Of a stretch of DNA of 59,617 bases, positions 1 to 9,194 are shown in pieces. A program made the translations under genes and the position numbers. Under the pieces are notes generated by a model, which saw only the letters and a list, made by a program, of their open reading frames with translations, searched no databases and was not told the DNA's origin. Position 1 is the first letter of the stretch; every line of letters starts with the position of its first letter. The stretch comes from an uncultured bacterium (lineage in GTDB: Bacteria; Verrucomicrobiota; Verrucomicrobiia; CAIQCK01): the NCBI GenBank assembly GCA_903870275.1, contig CAIQCK010000086.1, positions 1 to 59,617 on the forward strand. Direction: 5' to 3'.

Positions 1-84
1 CGGTCGGCCCTCGCTTCGCTCGGCCTCCCTCCGTCCCGCACCCCCAGCCGGGCTGAAGAGGGTCGCAGACAACAAGCAACGAAG

Positions 85-135
85 GGGACATTCTCTCGTG
101 AGTTAACAAGGGGACATTTCTAAAGAGTTTTGACA
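85..135. repeat. two tandem GGGGACATT-type repeats at the left edge
   Basis: Two adjacent near-copies of a motif starting AAGGGGACATT, at about 86 and 109, each followed by a short AT-rich stretch. A third related string, CAGGGGACATGCC, lies at about 4861. I have seen similar motifs at the ends of insertion or REP-type elements, but no transposase is visible, so the assignment is a guess. The rest of 1-236 shows no gene that I can support. Confidence 0.3.
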
Positions 136-236
136 GACTGGCGTGGAACGCGAATGCAAACGGGTCCCACTCAATGGCTTCTCGCTGGCCGTTTTTCGGG
201 CTTGCCACGGTTATGCGGCGAACGTAACGTCGCGGC

Positions 237-650
237 GTGATGAGCGCGGAATTCAACCAGTATGTTCCGATCGGGATGCTGATCGTCATCGCTATGGCGT
301 TTTCGGCGGGGTTGCTGGGGTTGTCGGTGCTGATGGGCCAAAAGGGCCGGCGGCCGGCGATCAAGGACACGCCCTACGAGTGCGGGATGCTGCCGATCAC
401 GGCGGCGCACACGCGGTTCTCGGTGAAGTTTTATCTCGTGGCGATGTTGTTCATCCTGTTCGACATCGAGGTGGTGTTTCTCTATCCGTGGGCGGTGGTG
501 TTCAGGTCGCTGTCGAAAGACCCGCAGACCGGTGCGGTGGTTTATACGGCCTTTGCCTCCATGCTGGCGTTCGTCGGCATCCTCTTCGTCGGTTTCCTCT
601 ACGCGTTGAAGAAGGGCGCGTTTGACTGGGGAACGAGAGCGAAGCAGTAG
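237..650 (+). CDS. nuoA: NADH-quinone oxidoreductase subunit A
   Basis: Membrane subunit of respiratory complex I, which passes electrons from NADH to quinone and pumps protons. The 137-residue product has the usual length and three hydrophobic segments (about 10-32, 62-86 and 98-122). It carries the family landmarks YECGM around residue 49 and FDIEVVFLYPW around residue 76, with the acidic residues of the second helix. The start is GTG at 237 or the adjacent ATG at 240. No other nuo gene is in the window, although nuoB normally follows directly; here the next gene is convergent. The rest of complex I must be encoded elsewhere or upstream. Confidence 0.93.
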   Translation: MMSAEFNQYVPIGMLIVIAMAFSAGLLGLSVLMGQKGRRPAIKDTPYECGMLPITAAHTRFSVKFYLVAMLFILFDIEVVFLYPWAVVFRSLSKDPQTGAVVYTAFASMLAFVGILFVGFLYALKKGAFDWGTRAKQ

Positions 651-744
651 GCAGGAGGCCGAGGGCATCGAAGATGGAAGTTGGGGGCGAGTGTCACCGT
701 ATTTCCTCAACAAACCCTATATGAGCGTGGTTGATTGTTGACGG

Positions 745-1827
745 CTATGCGAGTGCTTCCTCCTTCGCGAACTTCATGCCGCTGAGTTGAGTGTCCTCCA
801 TGCCGCGGTGTTGTGCGAGCACTCGGAATGTCCAGCCCATGAGTTCGGGATGCAGCAGGGTCTTGAGTTGCGAGGTGGCTCCCGGCGAAAGGTTTTCAAG
901 AAAAGCAGCGCCGGCCTTTTCGAGCAGCCCGGCGACGAAGCGGGATTGGTCGCAGAAGCCGAGCAGCGCCAAGCCAGCCGCCGTGCCGCGCCCGGCCAGC
1001 GCCAAGAAGTTCACGTGAGCGGTGATGTCCTGCTCGCCGACGCGGACCAACGGATCGCTGTTGCTGAAGTGCTGATGATAGCAAAGCAGGGTGCCGCCCT
1101 TGCGATGTGGCGCGTAGTAGTCGGCGGCGGCGTAGCCGTAATCAATGGTCAGCACGAAACCGCGGCGGAGGCAGCGGGCGACACGCCCCATCCAGCGGCC
1201 GGCTTCCAGATGAACCTCGGTGACGAAGCCGTCGCTGTCCGGCAGCGGCAGGCGCAAGACTTCCTCTCGCAATGCGTCGCTGGAACAGGGACCCGGCGCG
1301 AAGGTAAGTTGGCCATTCTGCACGGACACAAACAATTCCAGCCATTTGCCGCTCCGACGAGTGATGAGGTGCACAGGCAGCGCGTCCACGAGTTCATTGG
1401 AGAAAATGCAGCCGGTGACGGCGTCGGGCAGTTCGCCGGGATAATCCAACGCCGTCACATGGAGCGCCGCGTTAAAGTCGGGCCGATCGCGCCCGGCCCA
1501 TGCACGCACATCGGCGGCGAGTTGTCCGCGATGAGCGCCGAGCTCGAGCAGCGTGAACAGCGCCGGCTTGCCCATCGCTTCCCACATTTCGGCGAACTGG
1601 ACTCCAAGCAATTCGCCAAACACCGGCCCAACGGAAACGTTCGTGAAAAAATCGCCACCGCGGCCGATTCGCGCCGGCGTGCCGACCGCGGTGTAATAAC
1701 CCCAGCATGGATGGTAGAGCGCCAGTTCCATGAAACGCGCGAACGGCATTGGCCCGCCGGCGGCGATTTCAGTGTGGATGCTGGCGAGCAGTTCCGGGTG
1801 GCCGGGAGAAACGACGGGCGTGGACAT
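745..1827 (-). CDS. SAM-dependent methyltransferase, MidA/NDUFAF7-like
   Basis: A 360-residue class I methyltransferase of the COG1565 type. The N-terminal PMPFARFMELALYHP and the following GYYTA and GDFFTNVSVGPVFGELLG segments are characteristic. The SAM-binding loop is LLELGAHRG near residue 95. The mitochondrial relative NDUFAF7/MidA methylates an arginine of a complex I subunit and is needed for complex I assembly; the bacterial role is less clear. It stands tail to tail with nuoA, which is suggestive but not an operon. Its start is 9 bp downstream of the lipoprotein gene's stop, so the two are probably co-transcribed. The family call is firm; the substrate is unknown. Confidence 0.85.
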   Translation of the reverse strand: MSTPVVSPGHPELLASIHTEIAAGGPMPFARFMELALYHPCWGYYTAVGTPARIGRGGDFFTNVSVGPVFGELLGVQFAEMWEAMGKPALFTLLELGAHRGQLAADVRAWAGRDRPDFNAALHVTALDYPGELPDAVTGCIFSNELVDALPVHLITRRSGKWLELFVSVQNGQLTFAPGPCSSDALREEVLRLPLPDSDGFVTEVHLEAGRWMGRVARCLRRGFVLTIDYGYAAADYYAPHRKGGTLLCYHQHFSNSDPLVRVGEQDITAHVNFLALAGRGTAAGLALLGFCDQSRFVAGLLEKAGAAFLENLSPGATSQLKTLLHPELMGWTFRVLAQHRGMEDTQLSGMKFAKEEALA

Positions 1828-1836
1828 GACAGAACC

Positions 1837-2670
1837 TCAGCGTTGAATCTGCAACCGGCCCGACTGAGCGAAGTTCAGCGATTTCCGGCCCCACGGCGTG
1901 TCAAACGCGGTCGCGCCGTCGAATTCATAATTCACATCGGGCTGGCGTAGCGCGTTAACCACGGTTGTGCCCAGCACAGCCAAATCCAGGTCGAGATCGA
2001 ACGCGGCGACGGCACGGCCGTTGGCCGGAATGTCCTTGGCCGACGCCTGGAATTCCTGCGCCACGGGCCGGCCGGCGAGATGGAGGTTGGCGACGATTTT
2101 GTCGAGGTGAACCGAAAAGTTGTTATGATTTTCCAGCAACGCGTCGAACCGGACCGTCGCGGCTTGATCCGTTTGCTTCGCCACGTGGAAATTCTGCAAC
2201 GTCACGACGGGTCTGTAGAGAATGGGCAACTGTCCGTGCCTTTCAAAATCTTGCGGCAGTGTCATCAAACCGCCGGCGAGAAGGGCGGTGAGACGCAACT
2301 CGTAAGCCGGCGGCGTTTTTGGACGATCCGTGTGGATGAGGTTGAACACGTCGCCGTTCTTCACCGGCACCTCGATCTGCACGACTATCTCGCTGCTGGA
2401 ATCCACCGGCTCCGACCCGTGGCTTTGGCCCTTTGCTAGTTTTTTGCCCGCGACCAGCAGTTCCCAGCGATAAGCGTCCAGCCTGACGTAACGGTCGGTC
2501 GGATTTTTGACCACCAGATCGAACCGCAGGTCCACGCCGGCAAAATCAATCTGCGTCAGCTTGCCGTCGCTCAGCGTGACTTGGGGCCGCCGGCCTCCGT
2601 CGGTGGTAGCGCAGCCGGTCAAAGCGAGCGCAAGCGCGGCGATCGAGAAACATTTGCGCGTTGTTGTCAA
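1837..2670 (-). CDS. LEA type 2 family lipoprotein
   Basis: A 277-residue secreted lipoprotein. Residues 1-19 form a lipoprotein signal peptide ending in LTGC, so Cys19 should be lipidated. The remainder reads as two LEA2/WHy-like beta domains (about 30-140 and 150-270), each with the typical pattern VDLRFDLVVKNPTDRYVRLDAY and FDALLENHNNFSVHL. In other bacteria such proteins are small desiccation- or stress-associated envelope proteins of unclear mechanism. It lies between rnr (3 bp upstream) and the methyltransferase, in the same orientation, consistent with one transcript. Confidence 0.8.
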   Translation of the reverse strand: MTTTRKCFSIAALALALTGCATTDGGRRPQVTLSDGKLTQIDFAGVDLRFDLVVKNPTDRYVRLDAYRWELLVAGKKLAKGQSHGSEPVDSSSEIVVQIEVPVKNGDVFNLIHTDRPKTPPAYELRLTALLAGGLMTLPQDFERHGQLPILYRPVVTLQNFHVAKQTDQAATVRFDALLENHNNFSVHLDKIVANLHLAGRPVAQEFQASAKDIPANGRAVAAFDLDLDLAVLGTTVVNALRQPDVNYEFDGATAFDTPWGRKSLNFAQSGRLQIQR

Positions 2671-2673
2671 TGA

Positions 2674-4815
2674 TCACGCGTCCTTGGCAAGTTGGAAGTC
2701 CACCTGCCGCTTGAACAGATCCACCCGCGACACGATCACCTTTACGCGGTCGCCAACTTTGAATGTCCGCTTGGTGCGCTTGCCGACGAGGCGGCGGCGC
2801 ACGTCGTCGAAGGCGTAGAAATCGTCGTCGATGGTGGACACGTGGACCAGGCCGAAGATCATCAGTTCGGGCAGTTCGACGAAAAGGCCGAAATTGCGCA
2901 CGTCGGACACGAGCGCGTCGAACGGGGCCAAGCGGCGGTTGCTGCGCATGCTGTTGAAATACTCCAGCGTCTTGAGTTTTTTCGACTCGTTCTCGGCGTC
3001 GTCCGCGGTGCGCTCGGTCTGGCTGCAATGGCGCGCCACGTCTATCAGATGTTCCGTCAGATAACCGGTCGGCCGCCGCTTCATCAGCGCGTCGAGGATG
3101 CGGTGGACAACCAGGTCGGGGTAGCGGCGGATGGGCGAAGTGAAATGGGTATAGTTCACCTTCGCCAGACCGTAGTGGCCGATGGGCTGGTGCGAGTAGA
3201 GCGCGCGTTTGAGCGAGCGCAGCAGGCCCACCTTCAGGACGTATTCCTGCGGGTGCTTGCGCGTGGCCGCGATGAGTTTCTGGACTTCCGTGCGCAGCGT
3301 CAAGTCGCCGACCTTGATGCCGAAGCCGGCGACGAACTGGCGGTATTCCAACAGCTTTTTGGGATCGGGATTCTCGTGGACACGGTAGAGGCCGGGCACC
3401 CTCGAGTTTTTGAAATGACCCGCCACGGCCTCGTTGGCGGCGAGCATGAACTCCTCGATGAGCTGGTGCGAAATGTCGTTCTCGATCTTCTCCAGCGCGA
3501 CCGCCTTGCCCAGCTTGTCGAGGCGCACTTTGAGTTCCGGAAAATCCAGGTCGAGCGAGCCATGTTGGAAGCGGTTCTTGCGCAGCAACGACGCGAGCTG
3601 CCACATCGTCTTCAGGCTGCGCGTCAACTCGTCGCCGTTGCCGTCGGGGCCGTCAAGCCGCTGAAACGCCTCGCGGTAGGTGATGAGGTGCTTGACGCGG
3701 ATGACACTGTTGTGGAACTCGACGCACTTCGGCACGCCTTGCGCGGTGTAGTCAATCAGCGCCGTCTTCGCGAGCCGGTCTACGTTGCCGAAGAGCGAGC
3801 ACAGTCCCGCCGACAACTTTTCCGGCAGCATCGGGATGACGCGGTCCACAAGGTAGATGGAGTTGCCGCGCGCGCGTGCCTCGCGGTCGAGCGGCGTTTT
3901 CTGGCGGACATAGTGCGAGACGTCGGCGATGTGGACGCCGAGCCGCCACGAACCGTCCGGGCGCGCTTCGACGGAGACGGCGTCGTCGTGGTCGCGCGCG
4001 TCGTCGGGATCAATCGTGACGATGAACTCGCCGCGCAGATCGAGCCGGCCGCGCATTTCCTCCTCGGTCGGGTTCTCCGGCAAGCGTTCCACCTCGTGCA
4101 ACACATCGGTGGGAAACGTTTGCGGCAGCCGATGCTTGCGAATGATCGCCAGCATATCCACGCCGGGCGCGTCGCTGGCGCCGAGGACCTCGATGATGTC
4201 GCCCTCGGGGTTGACATGCCGGGTTTCCCACGGCTGGAGTTTCACCACCACCTTGTCGCCGACGCGCGCCTTCGGATGCGGCTTGACGTAAATGTCGTTG
4301 ACGATGCGCGGGTCGTCGGGGATGACGATGAAGAAATACTTCGGCTTCTGCAACGTGCCGACGAGCGTATCGTTCGCGCGCTCCAGGATGCGGATGACGC
4401 GGCCTTCGAGCTTGTCCGGATGCGGCTTGCCGCGGCGGTCGCGGCGGATGGAGCCCTTAAGGAGGCGCACAACGACGCGGTCGCCGTGCATGCCGACACC
4501 GACGTTGTCCGCGGCAATGTAGATGTCCGCGGGCGCGGTCAATTTTCCCGCCTCGTCGGCTTCCGGGATGACAAAGCCGAAACCGCGCTCGTTCACCTCC
4601 AGCTTGCCGACGACCAGATCGGCTTCGGCCGGCAGGACGAACCGTTCCTTGCGGACACGGACGACCTCGCCCTTGTGGAGCATCTCCGCCAGTGTCCGGC
4701 GAAATTCCGTGGCCTCGTTGCCGGCGAGCTTGAGCGCCTTCACCAACTCATGCCGCCGCAGCGGCCGATAGTGTGGCGCGGCGAGCAGGTTCAAAATCTT
4801 CTGTTGAATATCCAT
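2674..4815 (-). CDS. rnr: Ribonuclease R
   Basis: A 3'-to-5' exoribonuclease of the RNB family that degrades structured RNA. I place the start at 4815, where the family N-terminus MDIQQKILNLL begins, giving 713 residues; an in-frame ATG 42 bp upstream lacks family similarity. The N-terminus is a winged-helix plus cold-shock domains (about 1-220). The RNB catalytic motif DPDDARDHDD is at 269-278 with the expected Asp residues, and a C-terminal S1 domain lies at about 625-710. The usual basic tail after S1 is very short. It heads a probable operon with the LEA2 lipoprotein and the methyltransferase. Confidence 0.95.
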   Translation of the reverse strand: MDIQQKILNLLAAPHYRPLRRHELVKALKLAGNEATEFRRTLAEMLHKGEVVRVRKERFVLPAEADLVVGKLEVNERGFGFVIPEADEAGKLTAPADIYIAADNVGVGMHGDRVVVRLLKGSIRRDRRGKPHPDKLEGRVIRILERANDTLVGTLQKPKYFFIVIPDDPRIVNDIYVKPHPKARVGDKVVVKLQPWETRHVNPEGDIIEVLGASDAPGVDMLAIIRKHRLPQTFPTDVLHEVERLPENPTEEEMRGRLDLRGEFIVTIDPDDARDHDDAVSVEARPDGSWRLGVHIADVSHYVRQKTPLDREARARGNSIYLVDRVIPMLPEKLSAGLCSLFGNVDRLAKTALIDYTAQGVPKCVEFHNSVIRVKHLITYREAFQRLDGPDGNGDELTRSLKTMWQLASLLRKNRFQHGSLDLDFPELKVRLDKLGKAVALEKIENDISHQLIEEFMLAANEAVAGHFKNSRVPGLYRVHENPDPKKLLEYRQFVAGFGIKVGDLTLRTEVQKLIAATRKHPQEYVLKVGLLRSLKRALYSHQPIGHYGLAKVNYTHFTSPIRRYPDLVVHRILDALMKRRPTGYLTEHLIDVARHCSQTERTADDAENESKKLKTLEYFNSMRSNRRLAPFDALVSDVRNFGLFVELPELMIFGLVHVSTIDDDFYAFDDVRRRLVGKRTKRTFKVGDRVKVIVSRVDLFKRQVDFQLAKDA

Positions 4816-4999
4816 AAAGCAGCACTGCACGCTATCAGCGGAAGCAGGCCAATGCAAGGGCAGGGGACATGCCGGTAAAGTTCTATATTACGGAAGATAT
4901 GGGTGTTGTGTTAGACTATGGGCACTTTGGGCGCGTTGATTTCGCGACGCTTAGTTCTGAGACCGAACGCGTCCGTCGTGAAGTCGGAAGTCCGAATCC

Positions 5000-5218
5000 A
5001 TGAACGAAAAGGAGAGGAAAAAAAGAAGCGGCACGGCGAAGGAATTTGCAGCGCAATCGCTCCGGATGCGCCCCAGTTGCCGCACCCAACGCATCGGCAA
5101 CACCGGCTTGATCGAGTGTCTGGCGCGTCCGACGCGCGGCTGCGAATTTGAGATGAAGTTCGGCAATCACTGGTTTTGCAGTCATCCGGGGGCCATGGAG
5201 GCCGCCGCGCGCGGCTGA
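5000..5218 (+). CDS. small Cys-rich CxHP-family protein (copy A)
   Basis: A 72-residue protein of no family I recognise. Its second half carries four cysteines and one histidine spaced C-x12-C-x7-C-x11-C-x-H-P, identical to three proteins at 14953, 15849 and 16285. Sequence between the Cys residues differs, so the fixed spacing is probably structural; a zinc or iron site is the natural inference. The N-terminus is strongly basic and charged (NEKERKKR). The start is ATG 5000 with GGAAG about 9 bases upstream. It is 92 bp upstream of the DUF2127-like gene and could be co-transcribed with it. I see no clear copy of the 17-bp dyad upstream. Confidence 0.65.
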   Translation: MNEKERKKRSGTAKEFAAQSLRMRPSCRTQRIGNTGLIECLARPTRGCEFEMKFGNHWFCSHPGAMEAAARG

Positions 5219-5310
5219 ATTACCGCCAGGGAGTGAACGGCGGACACAAAGCGGATGGCGCATCTGCGCTGGTCATCGTCGCCGGAGCGTGTTACTAGAA
5301 TACAAATTCA

Positions 5311-6282
5311 ATGGCGGTTTTGGAAAAAATTCATCGCCGGCACAAGGATCTGGGTTTCCTGACGATCGCGATCTGGAAGCTGGCGCGAGGCGTGTTATTC
5401 GTCCTGGTGGCGTTGTGGGCGTTGGCAGGCATCCACGAAAATTCCCCGGAATCGGCGCACCCGCACGCCATCTGGCGTTGGATTCACTGGATGCATCTCG
5501 GTGGCAGTCACCAGTTTATCCGAAGCTTTTTGGTCAGGCACGGCTTCGTGCAGGAACGAAGCATGGAGTTGATCTGTCTCGTGTCCGGTTTATACTCGGT
5601 GAAGCTCTTTATCGAGGGTTTTGGGCTGTGGTTTGAAAAGGCGTGGGCACCGTATCTGGTCATTGTTCTTGCGACAGCGTTTATACCGGCAGAGATTTAT
5701 GAACTGGTGAAACAGCCCACGGTGTACTGGCAGGCAACGCTTGTCGTCAACCTCATCGTGGTCGGCTATTTGGCGTTTCGATTGGTGCAAGCCCAAACCG
5801 CCGACATGGCGCGACAATTGCGGGTCTTATCGCGGATGAAGCTCTTCTACGCGAGTATCGCCAGTCTGGCCGTGGTCAGCTTCCTTGACTATGTCACCGG
5901 GTCGGAGTTTTCCTTTTTCGTCTTCTACATTATTCCGGTGGTTTTGTATGCCTGGTATTCGACCCTGCCTGCGACCTTGATCGCATCCGTGATCTGTGCC
6001 GTTGTGTGGTTGTTCACCGACTGGGCGGGCGGCCATCATTATGCGCACTCGTGGTTCGGTTATTGGAACGCCTTTGTATGTTTTTTGAGTTATTCCGCCA
6101 TCGGTTTCGCCTTGAACATTGTCCGCCGCTATGAGGAATCGCTTCGGAAGGCCACGCGGCAATACCTGGATGCCCTCGAAGAAATCAGGGTGCTCAAAGC
6201 CCGGTTGAACGACGCAGCACACCAAGGCCCGCCTGAGAAAACGGAGAATCGCGAAGGCGGACGCCGTCGCACGTCGGCGTGA
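5311..6282 (+). CDS. DUF2127-like membrane protein with sensor-type second membrane domain
   Basis: A 323-residue integral membrane protein in two parts. Residues 1-160 resemble DUF2127 (LGFLTIAIWKLARGVLF start, later SGLYSVKLFIEGFGLW and IPAEIYELVK). Residues 175-275 resemble the membrane input domain seen at the front of some histidine kinases and diguanylate cyclases (SFLDYVTGSEFSFFVFYIIP). A coiled coil follows (about 278-305), where a signalling output domain would normally begin, but the protein ends with a charged tail and no output domain. It could be a truncated sensor or a stress membrane protein. The upstream neighbour is Cys-rich copy A. Confidence 0.65.
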   Translation: MAVLEKIHRRHKDLGFLTIAIWKLARGVLFVLVALWALAGIHENSPESAHPHAIWRWIHWMHLGGSHQFIRSFLVRHGFVQERSMELICLVSGLYSVKLFIEGFGLWFEKAWAPYLVIVLATAFIPAEIYELVKQPTVYWQATLVVNLIVVGYLAFRLVQAQTADMARQLRVLSRMKLFYASIASLAVVSFLDYVTGSEFSFFVFYIIPVVLYAWYSTLPATLIASVICAVVWLFTDWAGGHHYAHSWFGYWNAFVCFLSYSAIGFALNIVRRYEESLRKATRQYLDALEEIRVLKARLNDAAHQGPPEKTENREGGRRRTSA

Positions 6283-6391
6283 CGATGGTCCCTGCAATCT
6301 TCCCGACGGTTCGTGAGCAGAAAGGGGCGGCTCTTTCGCGTTCGCGTGGCTCCTTGACTTGGAGTCGAGGTTTGGCAAGCTGGCGTGGACC

Positions 6392-7747
6392 ATGAAGCGA
6401 GCACTGCAAACAGCCACGTTGTTACTGATCGCTGCCAGCTTCCTGCTGCACTGGAAGCTGGCCGCGGAGGCAGGCTCGTTGCGCCAGGACACGGCGGTGT
6501 TACAGTTGCGGCTGATTTGCCAGCAGCGGGACGCGGAAGCGCTGCGACAACAACTGGCCGCACCGCCCGCCGGCTCCGGCGAAACGCGCGCGACGACAGC
6601 GCCCTCCGGCAGTCCGACCCAGGCCGAACAGGTCCGGGCGCGGGAGCTGTTGGAGCGCGAGGTGGAACAGGTGAGGGGATTAAAATTTCTACAGCCACTG
6701 GTCTATCGTTCCATGAAGAGCGCCGAGTTCAAAAACTTTCTTGTCAAAAAAATCCGTGAGGAATACACGCCGGCGGAAGTCCGCGATTACTCGCGCTCCC
6801 TGGCGATGATCGGGCTGGTGCCGGAAGGCGTGGACTTCGAGGCGAGGGTGATGGAGGTGATGGACGAGCAGGTGGCGGCGTTCTACGATCAGGACAAAGG
6901 CGAACTCTACACGTTCACCGATTCGCCGCTGACGGGGAATCTGAACCGGATGATCCTTGCGCACGAGATGACCCACGCGCTGCAGGACCAGCATTATCAT
7001 ATCCAGCGGTGGCCGTTGAAGCGCAAGGACGACGACGACCTCGTGTCGGCGCACATGGCCGTGCTGGAAGGGGACGCGACCGTGACGATGCAAGACATCT
7101 ACAAGCGCGCCTTGCATTGGAAAACCGCGCTGGCTGACCTCCAAACAGCGCTGGCGCAGGACATGGGCAAACTGGCGCGGGCGCCGCGTTACTTCCGCGA
7201 CATGCTGTTGTTTCCGTATCAGGAGGGCAGGGCGTTCATCGAAGAGCTGCAGCGCATCGGCGGACCGGCGCTGGTGGACCGCGCGTTTCAAAAACCGCCG
7301 ACCTCGACCGCGCAAATCCTGCATCCGGAAAAGTTTTACCCGAAGCGGCAAGAGCCGGCGCCCGCCGAGCCGGAAGTGAAAACGGAACCGGGTTGGCGGC
7401 GGCTGGAGTCCAACGTCGTCGGCGAATTCGGCGTCATTGTCCTGTTGCGGCAATACGGCCACGAAACAGACGCGGCGGCGATTGCGGAAGGCTGGCGCGG
7501 CGACCGCTACGCGGCGTTTGAGGCGGCGGGCGGCGACGGATGGTTGTTCTGGCGCAGCATTTGGGCGTCGGAGGCGGCGGCGAAGCGATTTGCGAACGCC
7601 TACCGCGATGTGGTAACGAGAAGGAACGTGCGCCGGCAACCGGCGGTGACGTTGGAATTGAAACAGAATGGTTCGCGCGTGGATGTGGCGTTGCGAACGC
7701 CACCGGCAACCAGCGAAACCGGGACGGCGCCAGCGCGGAAACAATGA
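6392..7747 (+). CDS. membrane-anchored zinc metalloprotease-like protein
   Basis: A 451-residue protein with an N-terminal hydrophobic segment (about 4-22, signal anchor or signal peptide) and an Ala/Gln-rich helical stretch to about residue 85. The zincin motif HEMTH is at 191-195 and the likely third ligand is in EGDA at 226, a gluzincin-like arrangement. The preceding AFYDQDKGELYTF resembles bacterial proteins annotated only as putative metalloproteases. ATG 6392 is chosen because an upstream in-frame ATG at 6359 would bury the signal segment. The stop overlaps the start of glgA by 4 bases, so translation is probably coupled. Substrate unknown. Confidence 0.7.
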   Translation: MKRALQTATLLLIAASFLLHWKLAAEAGSLRQDTAVLQLRLICQQRDAEALRQQLAAPPAGSGETRATTAPSGSPTQAEQVRARELLEREVEQVRGLKFLQPLVYRSMKSAEFKNFLVKKIREEYTPAEVRDYSRSLAMIGLVPEGVDFEARVMEVMDEQVAAFYDQDKGELYTFTDSPLTGNLNRMILAHEMTHALQDQHYHIQRWPLKRKDDDDLVSAHMAVLEGDATVTMQDIYKRALHWKTALADLQTALAQDMGKLARAPRYFRDMLLFPYQEGRAFIEELQRIGGPALVDRAFQKPPTSTAQILHPEKFYPKRQEPAPAEPEVKTEPGWRRLESNVVGEFGVIVLLRQYGHETDAAAIAEGWRGDRYAAFEAAGGDGWLFWRSIWASEAAAKRFANAYRDVVTRRNVRRQPAVTLELKQNGSRVDVALRTPPATSETGTAPARKQ

Positions 7748-9177
7748 AGATTATCATCGTGGGCAGCGAAATGACGCCGTTCGTCAAGACCGGCGGCTTG
7801 GCGGATGTGATTGGCGCCTTGTCGCGCGAATTGGCGGCGCTTGGCCACGACGTGGTGACCTTCCTGCCGCTCTATCGCGCCGTTCGGGACAAGATCGCCG
7901 CCGCCCCATGCGTCTCGAACAACATCCGGGTGCCGGTTGGCGGTCGCAGCGTGGTCGGCGCGATTTACGAACTGCCGGTGGCGGAGCGGCAGCGTGTGGT
8001 GTTTGTGCGGCAGGATGAAATGTTCGACCGGGCGGGACTTTACGGCGAGGGGGACCGTGACTATGCGGACAACGCGGCTCGTTACCTTTTTTTCTCGAAG
8101 GCGGTCGCGGCGAGCATACCCGCGCTGCGGTTCGTGCCGGACGTGCTGCACGCCCACGATTGGCAGGCGGCCTTCGTGCCGTTGTGGTGGTCGCGAACGC
8201 TGGCGCCCGCTTGGCGGCTGCGAACCGTGTTCACCATCCACAATCTGGCATATCAGGGATTGTTCCCGGCGAGACAATTTGAATTGACGAACCTGCCACC
8301 GGAATATTTCGGCGTAAAGGGGCTGGAATTTCATGGCCAGCTCAACCTGATGAAGGCGGGTTTGCTTTACAGCGACGTGCTGACGACCGTGAGCGAACAT
8401 TACGCTGAGGAAATCCAAACGAAGGAATACGGCTGCGGCCTCGAAGGACTGTTGCGGGCGCATCGCCACAAGCTGCACGGCGTGCTCAACGGCGCGGACT
8501 ACGAGGCGTGGAACCCGCGGACGGACCGTCACATTGCGGCCAATTACGACAGCCACAGCCTCGCCAACAAAGTCGCTTGCAAGCGCGCGCTGCTCGATGC
8601 GTTGGGACTGCCCGTCGAACGCGCGTGGGCGCCGTTGATCGGCATGGTGTCGCGCGTCGTCGAGCAGAAAGGCTATCACCTCGTCGCCGAGGCCATCCCG
8701 CAAATCGTGACGATGGGCGCGACGCTGGCCATTCTCGGCGCTGGCGACCCGAAACTGGAGAGGCAACTGCAGGAACTCGCGCGGCGTTATCCGACGCGAC
8801 TGGCGGTGAAGTTCGGATTCGACGAGGAGCTGGCTCACCAGATGGAGGCGGGCGCGGACATGTTTCTGATGCCGTCGCAATTCGAGCCCTGCGGGCTGAA
8901 CCAGATGTATTCGCTGCGGTACGGCACGGTACCGATCGTGCGGGCCACGGGCGGCCTCGCCGACACGGTGCAGCCCTACAACCCCGGCCAGCAGACCGGC
9001 AACGGGTTCTTATTCACCGCCTTCACCACGGAGGCGATGCTCGCCGCGGTGGCGCGCGCGTTGGAGACGTTCCGCCAGCGGCAGCACTGGATTCGCGCCG
9101 TTCAAAACGCCATGGCCTGCGATTTCTCCTGGCGCAAGAGCGCGCTGCAATATCTGAGCTTGTATCAAATGCCCTGA
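7744..9177 (+). CDS. glgA: Glycogen synthase (ADP-glucose type)
   Basis: A GT5 glycosyltransferase that extends alpha-1,4-glucan chains from ADP-glucose. The product has 477 residues, the normal length. The N-terminal nucleotide-sugar motif KTGGLADV begins at Lys15. HDWQAAFVPLWW and FTIHNLAYQG follow in the GT5 domain, and FEPCGLNQMYSLRYGTVPIVRATGGLADTV near residue 380 is the GT-B C-terminal catalytic signature. The start is ATG 7744, overlapping the protease stop; the longer in-frame extension lies inside the protease gene. With galT 17 bp downstream and the GH57 gene at 17195 it indicates alpha-glucan storage. Confidence 0.96.
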   Translation: MKIIIVGSEMTPFVKTGGLADVIGALSRELAALGHDVVTFLPLYRAVRDKIAAAPCVSNNIRVPVGGRSVVGAIYELPVAERQRVVFVRQDEMFDRAGLYGEGDRDYADNAARYLFFSKAVAASIPALRFVPDVLHAHDWQAAFVPLWWSRTLAPAWRLRTVFTIHNLAYQGLFPARQFELTNLPPEYFGVKGLEFHGQLNLMKAGLLYSDVLTTVSEHYAEEIQTKEYGCGLEGLLRAHRHKLHGVLNGADYEAWNPRTDRHIAANYDSHSLANKVACKRALLDALGLPVERAWAPLIGMVSRVVEQKGYHLVAEAIPQIVTMGATLAILGAGDPKLERQLQELARRYPTRLAVKFGFDEELAHQMEAGADMFLMPSQFEPCGLNQMYSLRYGTVPIVRATGGLADTVQPYNPGQQTGNGFLFTAFTTEAMLAAVARALETFRQRQHWIRAVQNAMACDFSWRKSALQYLSLYQMP

Positions 9178-9194
9178 CTGGGAAGAATGCGGGC

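Noticed and set aside
153..158. Promoter of nuoA with TTGACA at 130
   Set aside because: The -35 is good but the hexamer at the right distance is AATGCA, which does not match a -10.
2692..4878. Long plus-strand open frame of 728 codons over rnr
   Set aside because: It mirrors the RNase R gene on the opposite strand, is rich in Val, Arg and His from the complementary codons and has no recognisable domain.
4930..4999. A dyad operator upstream of Cys-rich copy A
   Set aside because: CTATGGGCACTTTGGGC at about 4916 has only scattered matches and lacks the CCTA arm. I do not count it.
6689..7744. Minus-strand frame over the protease gene
   Set aside because: Antisense shadow; Arg- and His-rich without domains.
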